Positions 23,711 to 53,160 are shown, counted from the first letter of the stretch. The stretch is DNA of 64,000 nt from Enchytraeus crypticus (GCA_905160935.1 CAJHZI010000609.1:414501-478500), one strand, 5' to 3'. Notes: generated from the letters alone by a model not told the origin. Made by a program: numbers and translations.

Positions 23711-24720
23711 CCTTCACAAGTTAATTATAACTAAAGTTTAGACCGAACTTAATACACTTCACAAACGTAAACACACATGGAATCAGCTGTTCAGAGGTCA
23801 CAGGTTAACTAGGTCAACCAGAGATACTGGAAAAGTAATAATGTAATAAACAATTCTTCTTATAATCAACTTTATTTTGGACTAAACGTATGATAGGCTA
23901 AGGCAGAGACTTAATTAGTAGTATTATTCGACAAAATATATAGAAAGCATAATTTCAGATATTAACTTAAATTGATTATTCCACTATTGATTACTTTTAT
24001 GGACAGTATGCAGTTAACAGAATGCTGAGATTAAAGTTCACTGTTCAAATCAGAGATTTTATGATTCAACTTTACCAAAGATGAACGCTCCACTAGCACA
24101 ATCTTAAAGTTTGTATGAGGCAGAAGTGTCATAATATATGGGATCATATGGGGGTGCATGCATATGCTACTTGGCATGTATGATGTATTGCGTTTTAACC
24201 TAACAGTTTTCTTCCCCAGTGCCCACTATGTATGCCCAGTATACAAATACTGAATGCGATCAAAGCATGTATTATTTATTTAGATCAACTTAAAGTGCTG
24301 CACATGTAGGCCTATATGCTATGATTTGTAATCACATGCATTCATAACACATGGACGCGTTTGACTTTTAATCCCTCTATATTTTAATACAGCCATGAGA
24401 TAGCAACTATACAATTAAGTGGCAGTCTGAGTCTTGAACGTCCAAATAATGTGTCCATATAGGGGCATACGTGTGTAGAGCAGCTGCTGCTGGTATAAAT
24501 TAAGTCATGACATGTTTTAAAATGACCGATCATGAGGTGAATTTAATTGAATTGCCATAGGTTCGATTTCCACACGAGCTGGCCATAGAGTAAAATATAT
24601 AGGACTACGTTGACAATCTTTTGATCGGAGAAATGGGATATAGTTGAGTGCCTATAAAGATTTAAACATGTGGTATTAAAAGTATTGGATATAACCATGG
24701 ATGCTAAATTCAATGTAAAG

Positions 24721-24896
24721 CAGTGGCGTAGCGAGAAGGAGGCAGGGAGGGGCATGTGTCCCCTCCAAGATGTCATATAAAAGTTTTATTAAGGCAAAAA
24801 TATAAGTGCAAATTTTTTATAAAGTGTGTACCTCCCCGAAGTGCCTCCCCCAAGTTTAAAGTGCCTCCCCCAAGACTAAATCCTGGCTACGCCACT
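24721..24896. mobile_element. MITE with TIRs and 9-bp target-site duplication
   Basis: Left end CAGTGGCGTAGC (24721-24732), right end GCTACGCCACT (24886-24896): 11-bp inverted termini. The flanking direct repeat AATGTAAAG occurs at 24712-24720 and 24897-24905. The inside holds CCTCCCC-rich, mirrored stretches and no ORF. A lone terminal word AGTGGCGTAGCC is also seen at 2668-2679. The 9-bp duplication would fit a Mutator- or Merlin-like transposase; superfamily uncertain. Confidence 0.8.
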
Positions 24897-25472
24897 AATG
24901 TAAAGTGTGTTAAACTGTTATGTTAAATGAATACGCAATATACAATCCATCTTTGATACATTATATTCTCCGTTGGTCTAGTTAGAAATAGTTTGCAGAC
25001 ATACAAAATACAAGGCTTATCAATTATATGCCACAGCTGTTTGATCCAACGTTGAAGATTCGTAAAAACTTAAACTACTTTGATCCCATAAAACAAGAGC
25101 CGGGCGATTTCAAGTAATGAAATTAAGCTAAAAGTTAAACACTAAAGCGAAATCAAGAGCTATCATTCTATCTCTATGGTATGTAAAATATAGCAAGATG
25201 AGATCACTAACCTATTACACATGAATTTGTACATTATTAAAAAGATCAGTAGCTCGAATACTGGAATGTTTCAGAGAAGGCGATCGATTAACACCAGAAA
25301 ATCCGGACATATATTGTTCTAAAAGTCGATAAATTTAAAGTTTGAGACCAAAAGTGTTTTTGCTCTTAAATTATGACATAGTGTTTCATAATTCGTTCCA
25401 TATTAGGCTTATATTATCAGTACTCCCAAATTATGACATTGGGCAGTTTCGTAAGAGCATACAGCTGATCAT

Positions 25473-25533
25473 AATAAAATATGATGGTTAAAGCACATGT
25501 GGTGAACATGTGCTTTAACCATCATATTTTATT
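25473..25533. repeat. Perfect 28-bp inverted repeat with 5-nt loop
   Basis: Arms 25473-25500 and 25506-25533 are exact reverse complements (arm core GATGGTTAAAGCACATGT), loop GGTGA. Intergenic. Confidence 0.92.
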
Positions 25534-25631
25534 AGAATAGCATTTCTACTGAGAAAAAGCGACTTACTTATTTTATAAGAATATTGTTAAAGCCATATGA
25601 TTAATTTTCTGTTGAACTTATTATAAAAAAA

Positions 25632-25772
25632 GCTAAAAGCTAATGCTAATGTCATTTTCCTCACTCGAAAGCGACGTCAGTGACGGGAGAGACCAGCATT
25701 TTAACCCCGCATACACTGATACGCGGTCGAATACCTTACCGACGTCGCCACTGGCTCCAGCCAATAACAATG
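25632..25772 (-). repeat. tRNA-derived SINE (family A), GCSH-MCCC1 intergenic
   Basis: Minus-strand copy: GGAGCCAGTGGCGACGTCGG, GCGGGGTTAAAATGCTGGTC, CGTCACTGACGTCGCTTTCG. The B box is mutated. Confidence 0.8.
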
Positions 25773-25984
25773 ATAACGGCGTTCGTGGTTTAACGCCAGC
25801 ACTAATATGCGCACAATTGAAGACTATGACCTTGGCGAAAATGCAATTATATGTTGTACCTTAGAATTTAAAATCAATAAAAATGTAATCTTTCGCTGAG
25901 GTACTTTGACATAATCAGATCTTAGGCTATAATAGTTGGACTTTGTCACTAGAGCTGCACTCTACGAACAGCAGTCAGGCAGTG

Positions 25985-26250
25985 TAAGACAAGATTCACG
26001 ATGTACTAGTGGATACGACGTGTACGTGACTGTGTACAACACGTGTGTACAACACGCAACTGTGCACTAGTGGATACGACGTGTACATGACTGTGTGTAC
26101 AACAGGCGACTGTGTACTAGTGGGCACGACGTGTACGTGACTGTGTGTACAACACGTGTGTTCAACACGCCACTATGTACTAGTGGGTACGTTTGTACGT
26201 GACTGTGTACAACACGCCATTGTGTACTAAAGGGTACGACGTGAACGTTT
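25985..26250. repeat. GT-rich minisatellite, GCSH-MCCC1 intergenic
   Basis: About five irregular units of GTGTACTAGTGG-TACGACGT + GTACGTGACTGTGTACAACA + CG. ACGTGT words make it locally CpG-rich compared with its surroundings. Confidence 0.85.
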
Positions 26251-26259
26251 ATTTTTTAA

Positions 26260-27940
26260 TTTAATGTTTTCTTTGTTCCGTTGATTTGCATTGACATACT
26301 GCCTGCATGTGAGTTAGTTTGTATTCGTATATGTATACGCTAACGAATGAATGTATATCCTTATACTGCGTTATGTGCAGAAAATCTACATAATACACCC
26401 CAGAGCAACTGTTCCGTATAGTATCAACGTATCGCCGAAATATTATAGAATTACCATTTCATCATTAATAAGTTCCCTATCAGTTTACACGTCTAAATTG
26501 CACTGTACTTCTCTCTCTCTGTGTCTCTGTCTCTCTCTCTCTCTGTCTCAAAGACTAAAAGCCAGTAATCCAATAACTATATACCACATCTGATAGATTT
26601 TCACAATTTATACCAGCGCTCGATCATTGCAGTTTCATATTCTTATCAAGACAATGCACGAGGAACTAAAGTTACCAAGAATAACCTTTAATTGGATATG
26701 GGCTTGTCTGAATATTGAGAAGTTCTTGCAGTTTTCCAAGCTAAAATAGTTGATGCCTTCAGTTAACGCTATGAAAAGTTTAAACTATACAATTTTATTT
26801 AAATATTAGCTTATATTCGCTAGCCCAAATATTAGCCTATATTCGCTTCTAAATTCGAATCTTTAATTTGACTTCGTTCTAAATGATGCACTTTGTTTTC
26901 ATTGATTCTCAGTCCTATTCAAGATAGGGCATTCTCAGAGCAATATTATCCAAAAGTAAATGAAATTCTCAACCACTACATTAAGTAAGTATATATTAAT
27001 TACAAAGATACTCATATACATGTATATCAATAGCACCTTCATGTATAGCATAAAGCATAGTGAGTTTGAACTACCAGTAAAACATCAAGAAAGTTTCGTT
27101 AAAATCATTACAACATTTGAGTGTTAGAAACAAAGCTGAAGTAGGCCTACCATTACGAATGAAAAAAACCTTTAACCCCTTTATGAATTTTCTATTCTTT
27201 TATTTACTTACGAAACGTCTAATTTCTTGTCAATATTGCAGCAGCATTATTGGTCAAATTCTCACAGACTTCCTGTTCAAAATGCCAATTAAACTACCTT
27301 ATTACGATCGGTCTTCAGAATTGATATGTATTCTTCAGGTGATGATGTTTCATGATCCCGTTGTAAAGTTTGAATAATTAGAAATCTTATAAAAAATATT
27401 ATCACAGTCACTGGAAAGATTCACGACCCATATTATTACTCAAAGTTTAGATTTTAGTTAACTATAAGTTTTCAAAACAATTAATTAACATGGGCGCAAG
27501 TTATACAGTTAATATTAGTCAATTACAACAGATATTTGTTTCCCAATCTATAAGCCACATACCTATGTACGTTTGTTTAAAAATATATTCACCGGCATAT
27601 ATTATAAATATATTCACAGGCATATATTTATATATACCTGTTGGTATAAACAAATGTATTAATAATTATGATAGTAACAAAAATGGCGAATTCTTAAACT
27701 AAAGAATATTTTCAAATAACTACCACAGCAAAATTCCAATTAAACATTTAGATTCCTGATATGAAATAAAATAATAATTTAACACTTGAGAAGCTCTGCT
27801 GTATTTGGTCAAACTGCTGCAAATTTAATAACAACTTCAAAATTTCATGTATACAAGATTAAATTATACGGTCAACCACTAGTTTACTAATTTATTTTCT
27901 CAGATTATTGGCCTATTCTAATTTAAAATTACTACGAGTC
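26260..27940. other. GCSH-MCCC1 intergenic sequence
   Basis: Short CT-rich tract at 26510-26548. No exon could be supported. Open frames of 60-86 codons lack codon or family signal. Confidence 0.6.
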
Positions 27941-27949
27941 TACAATTCA

Positions 27950-28252
27950 TCATCATCATCATCATCGTCATCATCATCATCATCGATATCTTCCCCTGAA
28001 TTTAATTTTAAGTAGGGTTATGAAACGAATTGACTTTCTCCATATCTGTTCACACCATATTACGTAAACTTTTCCATTCGTTTAAGAAAATTTTGTAGCA
28101 ATTTCTGGAGCCTAGGAGCATACCAACCGAATATCCTTTCCGACGTTCATTTGTATACTAGACATTAGTGCTTTGTCGACTTTTTCGATAGGTGCAGTTA
28201 CGACAGCACGGTAGTTCTATTCTTCAGCAACCCGGACACAGCACTGGTAGGC
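27950..28252 (-). repeat. GATGAT-tailed interspersed repeat
   Basis: (CATCAT)n, then TAAGTAGGGTTATGAAACGA, GCAATTTCTGGAGCCTAGG, CCGACGTTC and ACCCGGACACAGCAC in the family order, reverse orientation. It lies between GCSH and MCCC1. Confidence 0.75.
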
Positions 28253-28514
28253 CTGATGAGTCTATAATTGAACTACAAAATATAGGCAATGCATTTTAAT
28301 TCATATGCTGCGAAAGGAATAACAATCTACAAGCTGGTCGCTTTTATCAATAATAATAACAACAAACAAAACAACTTTACACTAGCACTATAATTACATC
28401 TAGCATTGAATATTAGCTATCTCACCGACGAATTATGTCTTCAATGTTATACGTTACTACAGTACGACACAAGACAAAGACAGTCTTTTAGACCATAGAC
28501 AGAGCAGAAGTATG

Positions 28515-28631
28515 CAGATAATTCGATTCCTCTATTACTATACTATATGCATAGCATAGAAATGCAGACATCTAGATTCCTCTATTCCTATACTGTAGAC
28601 ACAGCATAGACATGAAGGCATTTAGATTCCT

Positions 28632-28650
<19 letters not shown>
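28515..28650 (-). repeat. Tandem repeat spanning the MCCC1 stop codon and 3' UTR
   Basis: GATTCCTCTATTCC (reverse complement carries GGAATAG, the stop context) occurs at about 28529, 28579 and 28626 with ATACT..AGCATAGACATG-type spacers, about 50 bp per unit. Confidence 0.7.
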
Positions 28651-45150
<16,500 letters not shown>

Positions 45151-45179
45151 CTTAACGAATCTTTTCTAAATCTTCTCGT

Positions 45180-46173
45180 AAGAGGTTTGTTTACTTTTTT
45201 GCAAGCCGAGAGCAGGTTTCCTTAAAATTTGTTAGCCACAGAACAACAACAACAACAACACGTTCCTGGGCAAAGATATATGTATGACTGGCAGAGATTT
45301 GTAAGGCTAAACTTAAGTAGAATGTCGCGAAACGCTAGGCTTGTACGTGCACACTTCCCATATCTTTGGGGTCATAGCTTGGTCTTGGACGCCGGTATTG
45401 CTCAGCTCCCTCCAACATTAAATATTTTTGTTGGTTAGGGCCTCCCCATCCACCCACTGAGCTAATGGGGACCTCCGGCAGTGGTAGATATGTGGTAGTA
45501 TGACCTTTGGATATTTGGGTCAGTGTCTTGTGTGTTCCTTGTTATTGGAAGACCTAGTAACTCGGCCAATTTTGAATGTCCGCATTCTACTACTGCGCCG
45601 AGATCGTCACGACAAAAGGTGGGAATGTTTTTGTCTCCCGCCTGTGTTAGGGCCATGGCCTCCGCCCTATTGGTGGGTTCGTGGGTATTTATGGCGCGTG
45701 CTAGGTCGTCACGGCCTGAATCGGGGGTAAGTCCCGCGTTCGACATCGAGGAGGCTTGGGACACTGGCCGACTATCAGTGTTTTGGTCGGCCCGGCCATC
45801 TCCCCTTAGTTTGTTGTAAAGTGTAAAGGCGTAGAATTTATTTGATTAGTTGATTAGTAATGATTGAAAATTGAATATGGTGATTGGAATTTTTCAAACG
45901 AAAAATACAAGTCTAACCTAACCCTAATGTTAATGAGTGTGGAGCGTGGTCTGAGACCACACTTGTAAAAGCTAATAATAAGTAAGTGGTAGTAGTCTTC
46001 CCTATTTGTTTCTTATCTAAACCTATATTGTATTTAATGTGTTTCTGTTCACTTTAATAGCGAGACAAAACCCGCCTGCAACTCTTCGAATCCTATTTCG
46101 AACAAAAGCGAGACAAAACTCGCCTGCAACTCTTGGAATCCTTGGTCATCCAATATCGGGACCATATATGTAG

Positions 46174-46233
<60 letters not shown>

Positions 46234-46480
46234 CTACATATATATATATATATCACTCTATGGGGGGTGCTTTTTGATGTCCCACCCTGCCAAATTTCAC
46301 AGCTAAATGCTGTTGTGTCTGTATAGTGCTCAGATTGGCGCTACCTTCCTATCAGCAACTGCTAGCAAGTCACCATCCAGAAGTTGGCCGCTCGTCACGA
46401 AAATACGACACCCCTACTATTAGCGCTGGGGCGCCCTATCCACTGGGTTCCCCAGCACAACCCCCCTTTCTGTAACTATG
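45180..46480 (-). mobile_element. Unclassified GC-richer element, possibly a retroelement 5' part
   Basis: Base composition jumps well above the surrounding AT-rich DNA immediately upstream of MCCC1. The minus strand has a 100-codon frame (45764-45462) with no family I recognise. About 46290-46480 is rich in CpG and oddly unique. Two near-copies of GCGAGACAAAAC(C/T)CGCCTGC occur at about 46062 and 46107. No LTRs, TIRs or RT motifs were seen. It could also be a CpG-rich promoter area. Confidence 0.35.
46163..46252. repeat. (TA)n tract flanked by an inverted repeat
   Basis: TATGTAGTCATATATA at the left and TATATATGACTACATATA at the right flank a (TA)n core, so the whole tract is palindromic. 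Confidence 0.9.
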
Positions 46481-47910
46481 CCTGTTTTAAAATACAAGTC
46501 TTTACATAATGGGACCCTTTCCGTTTTACAACTTCTCGGCCAAATCAATGCGACTGTGTTTTAAAGTCGTAAGGCTGTCGAACACTTCTCTACACTCTTA
46601 GTCGTGTTTTAAAGCTTTATAACAACTACTCTACTTCTCCACACAACGAATTGTGCTTTAAGGTGGTCAGTAAATAGTATCCAATCACATCAACTGCGTC
46701 TGAACATTATTTCTTCGTGATAAGTGGCTCCAATCACAATCAACTGCGTCTGGACCACGGTTACCACGAAGTAACCCAATCGATTTTATATGGAGAAACA
46801 CGGCCTTTTATACTAAATTTTAACATGGGATTACTACAAGGCCAATCATGTAACGCCTTACTAAACCCTCGATTTGTATCTCCCTACCCCATTGGTTGAA
46901 GGTGTTGCTTAAATTTCGTTATATTTAAACTATGTTGCCATCCTTGGTATTTTCTTATACCACCACCTAGTTTGTGCTCTTTCCTAATTAAACCTATTGT
47001 ATGATCTAGCGCGAAAATATACCACAGTGATAACGTCGTTCTCTCGCTTCAATTATCGCCACCAATCATCCTTATTTCTTAACAATTCTGCAAACCTTAT
47101 CGAAATATGCACAAATCTAGATAAAACCATCCAATAACAATTATAACCTCCTATAGCGCTTAACTGACATTTCCTCACATTTAATATAACGCCTTTCTAC
47201 TTTAATGTAAGCCAACTACGTATGTTATAGTATTTCCAACCAATGCTATCTAATTTTACAAGAATCGCTAACGAATTAGGGTTTTCCTTTAATTACTAGC
47301 TCAACTTTATCTCTAATATTAATATTTATGTTTATTTTTATACTTTGGAAAAATCCTTAGACTGGTGCTACGTTTAATATTAGTGCTATATTTTACGGAA
47401 GCGTACTAATTTATACTGGTTCGAGTTTAATACAACAAGCGTATCAAAGCGAAAGTCCAATTTCGCTACATATAGTCTTTGATGTATTCTGTGCAAAATT
47501 CAAGCGCTGATTTGGGGAATTACTTTTCGAGCAATCTCTAAAATAACATGAGTTAAAAATGTAAATATCTGACGGATATCGTGACTAACTTAGGTGAAAA
47601 GATGATCTGCATAGATTTAGAAGTAGACTTATTGGTGAAGATAATTCTATATGGTGGAGACAGACTCAATTGCATCTGTGACTGCTGGTTAAATGGTTAA
47701 TCCTCTTTATTCTATGGGTTAATCACAATCAATTTACAATGAAATCTGGTTTAATTTTAAAAGTAATCATATTTTACGTATATTCTTTAAATATATATTT
47801 AAACTATTCTGTTTACTAAGTAAAACTTAACATTTGTATAAATTAAGCTGTTGAATTTAGTATAAATGAGCACTTCTCAGAAACAATACATTCAAAATTA
47901 CTAGTCTCAA
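46480..47910. other. Unannotated sequence between MCCC1 and copine
   Basis: Small direct repeats near 46685-46760 (CAATCACA-TCAACTGCGTCTG twice). No coding or RNA gene seen. Confidence 0.55.
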
Positions 47911-47914
47911 TAAT

Positions 47915-48390
47915 TGAATGTCTCAATAGCGCAATGGATAACGTCATGAACTTTTAAATGACAGGTCCATTAGTGAATTGAACCCTCGTGGGTTCGAATC
48001 CCAGCCGCGCTGATCTGAGAATAAAATCTCGGACATTCACTGGACTGGCTATACGGAAATGGTCTAAATTGCCTAACGGATTAAACATGTGGTGTTAAAA
48101 AGTGATAGATATCAACATAGTTGATCATTTCACTATAATGCGTGTTTTGGATGTCTCAATAGCGCAATGGTTAAGGGTGTAGATAACGTCATGAAGTTTT
48201 AAATAACTTATCCTGAGATGAATCGAAATCTCGTGGGTTCGAATCCCAGCCACGCTGATCTGAGAGCAAAATCTCGGACATTCACTGGACTGGTTATACG
48301 GAAAATGGAATAAATTGCCTAACGGTTTAAACATGTGGTATTAAAAGTGATAGATATCAACATAGTTGATCATTCCACTATAATGCGTGT
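47915..48390 (+). repeat. Two tandem-arranged tRNA-derived SINEs (family D)
   Basis: Two adjacent copies, about 47915-48146 and 48152-48390. Each has TGTCTCAATAGCGCAATGG (A-box region), GTGGGTTCGAATCCCAGCC (B box), AAATCTCGGACATTCACTGG, and the terminal block AAACATGTGGTATTAAAAG and GATCATTTCACTATAATGCG. The head looks like an arginine-type tRNA. Intergenic between MCCC1 and copine. Confidence 0.85.
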
Positions 48391-49249
48391 GTGTTATTAA
48401 CTTTAGTCAGTTTGTCACGTTGCAATAACTTGTTTCATAAAAGAAGAACTTATGATATAAGAAGCGAAACCATGGTAACGGCATGTTGTGAGTGACAATA
48501 TAGGAAGCCGGTGAAATTAACATCAGGTATTAATTAGATTGAAAATATACGCACGTCATTGAAATACTCGTGTTTATGGTATCTGTATCTACTTATGTTA
48601 TTCTTTTAATACCACGTGTTTAACTATAAAAAGCTTATAGTCAATTGCCAAATTAGATTTGTTTCAACTTCAAGAAATGATGAAAATTTAGAATCACGGT
48701 ACGAACTTTTAACTTCTAAAAAGTGCGACTGATTTGAATACTATAGATATAAAATATTCTGGAATCATATTCACTGATGCGCGAGTGATCTCAAAGTTAA
48801 ACTTGCTTACTCTGAGTTAAACTCATTTCTCTGAGCATTAGTTTAACTCGAAAAAATTAGCTGATTTAAAATGTAAGTTAAACTTAAGCTTTTGAGTTAC
48901 TAGAACTTCTTAAGTTAAACCCAAACAATAGAGTTAGATCTGTAAATTGAACATTAGGCTAATTCTCAAAATATTTCAATTTTCTAAAGCAAACTTTTAT
49001 TTAAAATTAGTTAGCCTATTGTACGTGTCTTAAATTGTCAATGGTAAAATAGTAAAAGTAATATAGTAAAAATAAAAATATTAATAGTAATAATAATAAT
49101 AGTAAAAGTTATAGTAACAGTAACAGTAATGGTCAGAGCAATACTAATTACTGTTATTATTATTATTGTTACTATTATTATATAAATATTAATAACGATA
49201 ATAATAACTTGATGAGCAATTTCACATTGCCATGTTTTGCAGTGGTTGG

Positions 49250-49283
49250 CTACATCTATGGGCTATTAAGCCCATAGATGTAG
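49250..49283. repeat. Perfect 15-bp inverted repeat with 4-nt loop
   Basis: CTACATCTATGGGCT, loop ATTA, exact reverse complement. Confidence 0.88.
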
Positions 49284-49789
49284 AACATCAGATGACGTTG
49301 TTGTATCAAAATATCTTTTAATATTCTTTATATGGAGATGGATGAAATTGAGCTCTATCAGACTGCATTGAAAGGAAATAGTTAAGAAATTAATTCTAAG
49401 ATAACAAATTAATTAAGAAATAAATTTCTAAACAGATGTCGTCCAAGGACAATTTTCTTATGAAGAATCAATTTTAGAGATGTTGTAAGATGGACTACTA
49501 TTATATCTTAATTCTAAACTGCTCAATGGATTTTTAAATAGCAACCGAATGTAAATTTGTTATTTGGAAGTAACTCAATGAGGTCAGAAGGTAGTTGAAT
49601 CACTTTTAGACCATAAGATAAATTAAATTTAAATTGAGTTAACTCATTTGAATTAAGCTCATTTTTGAAGCTTATAACTCAAAGCATAACTCAAATAAAA
49701 TGAGTGTGAGTCCATCTCTAATCCTAATAAATATTAAAATTAATGTTAACTAACAAAGTGTTGCTGACATAGGTTGTATGTCTAAATAA

Positions 49790-49945
49790 ACATTAATATC
49801 TCAATGCACTGAGATTTCAGATCCCAAGAAGAATTGAACTCCTTTTAGTTTAAACTCCAATCCTGCTGATCAGAGAACAAAATCTTATTATTCTGGCGAG
49901 CGATTATCCAAATCGTCCTAAATTATCTGGAGTGTACTTCGATTT
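49790..49945 (+). repeat. Very degraded family D SINE
   Basis: TATCTCAATGCACTGAGATT, AGTTTAAACTCCAATCCTGC, CTGATCAGAGAACAAAATCT and GATTATCCAAATCGTCC match family D in order, with many changes. Shorter 3' fragments occur at 24640-24700 and 48598-48630. Confidence 0.4.
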
Positions 49946-50089
49946 AGAAGTTTCAGCAGGCTTATCTTTAATAGCTGCAAACCATAAATCTTTCAGCTTT
50001 AATTGTCATTGATTTTGATGCTTTCCTATATATCTTTAATTGTCTTAAAATGTTTGCTTCTATTCTATAAATATAGAGTAGCAGCTTGG

Positions 50090-50400
50090 TAATGTCGCAA
50101 CCTTGTTACCTTGTTTGCCTTCAACCTATTTCACACAGCTACTTCTGAAATTATTGTTTAATTTTGACAACTATTTTCTGATTCATGTATAAATTGAAGA
50201 TTATCCATCAATCTCTCATGCGAATTCTGAGAATTCTAAACAAGTTAAGTGTCTATTCTAACTATCCCTTCAATGAACTCAAGTTTCTCATGGATTTTAA
50301 CATTCTATTGCAACTATAAAACTTTTTAAGTCTATCAAACATATTTAAGGACATCAAATTTCAATAATCTAAGTTGCATTGAACAGTTTTATCGAATAAA
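50090..50400 (-). mobile_element. Very diverged LINE RT-region remnant
   Basis: The plus strand parallels the 10340-10620 part of the LINE in GPT intron 8 (for example TGATTCATGTATAAATTGAA beside TGATTCATGTACAAGTTCAA, followed by an AAATTCC/CGAATTC-TATTCT-like run). No usable open frame is left. A further weakly LINE-like stretch follows at about 50850-51200. Confidence 0.5.
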
Positions 50401-51326
50401 ATATATTACTTTGATATTGACTGTCTTGTAAATTTGTAATACATCATTTTCTAAATCTAGCTGTGTAGCCTATTATGCAGTAGCATATATGATTTTTACT
50501 GAATGCTGAAGACTTTTAAATTATTGTTTGTAACATATTTATAGTTATTGGTTGAATTGATTGAAGACTGCCTTTATTATGGTTATATTATGCACGTAAT
50601 TCATATATGCATGTGATATATGAATACTATTCTGTAATCAGAGCACATCAATACATGTCAATCTCTTTGTTTGAATATATAATCTATATAATAATTTGCC
50701 CTAATACATTCTCTCTCTTTAGATAGAAATCTGTATTACCGATTTTCATATATAATTCTTTCAGTTTTAAACAGTATAACAGGAAACATAAGATCAGTTT
50801 CTACCATAGCGCTCAATGTTGTTATAGACGACAGTAGCATTCTAATTCTGTTGTTGTTGTTGTCATGGCGTATATTAGTCCTTCTAACCAATTCTGTCAT
50901 AGCTTCACATCCATCTCTTTATACGAACGTGTTATTAATTCAGTTTATTATTAACACACATCATTCCATACCTTGGTCTGCCTCTAAACCTTGTCCCTTT
51001 CACTTTTTCCTTTTGTTAACCATCTTTAAATAACCTATCCACAATATGAGATGTCCTAGAGATATGTATTTTGTTCTTTAATATTACATGTAGTTTAAAT
51101 TTGCAGACTTTATTCTTAACTGTAAACTAAGCAATCAATCCAGTTTTTCTCCATTTATCTGGTTATGTCTCTGTCGTTCCTTGCTACATGTGAAGTTGTG
51201 GATGTCTCCACAAAGCAGGCTAGCTTTTCATGATTTATTGGTCACCATATCATAATACCTGTCGACTCCTTAGTGTTCCTTAGAATTTAACTAAATGTAG
51301 AATCTAATCTAATGTTTAGCTTATCT

Positions 51327-51435
<109 letters not shown>

Positions 51436-51489
51436 GCCGGCATAGTTTAACTACTGCAAACCAGTAGGTATAAATTTTAAATTTTGTGC

Positions 51490-52250
51490 TCACTCATTCA
51501 TTGCTCAGTCTATGCCCAGTCACTGCTCAGTCACTGCCCAGTCACTGCCCAGTCACTGCTTAGTTAGTGCTCAGTCACAGCTCAGTCACTGCCCAGTCAC
51601 TGCCCAGTCACTGCTCAGTCACTGTCCAGTCACTGCTCAGTCACTGCCCAGTCACTGCTCAGTCGTTGCTCAGTCACTGCCCAGTCACTGCTCAGTCACT
51701 GCTAAGTCACTGCCCAGTCATTGCTCAGTCGTTACTCAGTCACTGAACAGGCATTGCTCAGTCACTACCCAGTCTATGCCCAGTCACAGCTAAGTCATTG
51801 CTCAGTCACCTAGTCGTTACACAGTCACTGCCTAGTCACTGCCCAGTCACAGCTCAGACACAACTCAGTCACTGCCCAGTCATTACACAGTCACTGCCCA
51901 GTCACTGCTCAGTCACTGCCCAGGCACTGCTCAGTCACTGCCCAGTACTGATCAGTCACTTCTCAGTCACTTCTCAGTCACTGTTCAGTCACTGCTCAGT
52001 CACTGCCCAGTACTGATCAGTCACTGCTCAGTAACTGCTGAGTCACTGCTCAGTCACTGTTCAGTCACAGCTCAGTCACTGTTCAGTCACAGCTGAGTCA
52101 TTGCCCAGTCACTGCTCAGTCACTGCCCAGTCACTGCTCTGTAACTGCTCAGTCACTGCCCAGTTACTGCTCAGTCACTGCCCAGGCACAGCTCAGTCAC
52201 TGCCCAGTCACTGCCGAGTCGTTACTCAGTCTCTGCTCTGTCACTGCTAA
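51490..52250. repeat. 11-bp satellite array (CAGTCACTGCC/T)
   Basis: About 760 bases of CAGTCACTGCC and CAGTCACTGCT with scattered variants. Open frames of 93 and 72 codons through it are periodicity artefacts (33 nt = 11 codons). It lies between MCCC1 and copine, right after a (CT)n tract. Confidence 0.93.
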
Positions 52251-52866
52251 GCTTTCCATGCAGGTAACTGATGCTAAACTTGACGATTGAAGCCTATAGA
52301 AAAGCAAGCAAGAAAAGCCGAAAAGAGTAGATTTCATTAACCTGGATAGTATAGATTAATTTTGATCTTGCATACATATTCTCTACAGTTGATAGCCATA
52401 TGTTGTAGATCTAGTAGTAGGTGGTGAAAATGAACAAAAGTTGAGCTATCGCTCCATGGTAGACCTGTCTGAGAGTAAAGCACTGATTTAATAGTGAAGA
52501 TGTTTTATCACATTACAGGTGAGATCAAGTGGCCAGCCACTCGATAGTATCTATTGATAGTGGCTCACTGCAGTGGCGGAGAGAATCTATTGAAAGTGGC
52601 GCACTGCAGCACTGCCAGTTTATCGATGTTCAGCTGCGACAGGTTTGCTTAGTTGTGTTACTCATGTACGTGTAGGCATGTACGGCATAATTGTGTAAAA
52701 GTTATTTGGAAGTTGTAATAAGTTCACATTTTGTTCATTTGAAGTTTCTGAGCTTTACGGAAAGAATTCTTATAACTTTAAGTGCTTAGCGTTCGGAAAA
52801 TCGAAAATCAAGAAAATTAATTTAAACTCCAATAAATTTCAATTTTATTGCTTCTATCCTCTATCT

Positions 52867-53160
52867 CTTTCCCCGTTTTGTGTCCGAGTTGTTTGAAGAA
52901 TTGACCAATCGGTGACTGCACGTGCCGTAAAAGGCGACTAAAGTACGAAGATCCATACCAACGTCAGAAAGGGCATTCGGTTGGTGAGCGCATAGGCTCC
53001 AGAAATTTTCTGCAAAAATGTAAACAAATGGAAAAGCCTCAAATAGGGGATTGGCTGGTGGTGTGGTGTAGGACAGAGAGAATTTAAGACAGTAAATTCG
53101 TATCCCGACCCTAGTTTAACTGGGAGTCAAGGGAAAATGATGATGATGATGATGATTATT
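52867..53160 (+). repeat. GATGAT-tailed interspersed repeat, full-length type
   Basis: CCCCGTTTTGTGTCCGAGTT, AAGAATTGACCAATCGGTGA, CGTCAGAAAGGGCATTCGGT, GCGCATAGGCTCCAGAAATT, TATCCCGACCCTAGTTTAAC and (ATG)n tail to 53160. A close sister copy follows at 53925-54180 in the same direction. Confidence 0.8.

Noticed and set aside
25473..25533. A microRNA precursor
   Set aside because: A perfect 28-bp stem with a 5-nt loop lacks the bulges and the larger loop of animal pre-miRNAs.
45229..45819. Plus-strand frames of 69-98 codons upstream of MCCC1
   Set aside because: They overlap each other in several frames in a GC-rich stretch and show no recognisable domain.
51512..52016. Open frames of 93 and 72 codons of Ser/His/Cys-rich repeats
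   Set aside because: They follow the 11-bp satellite (3 units = 33 nt); there is no unique sequence or splice context.
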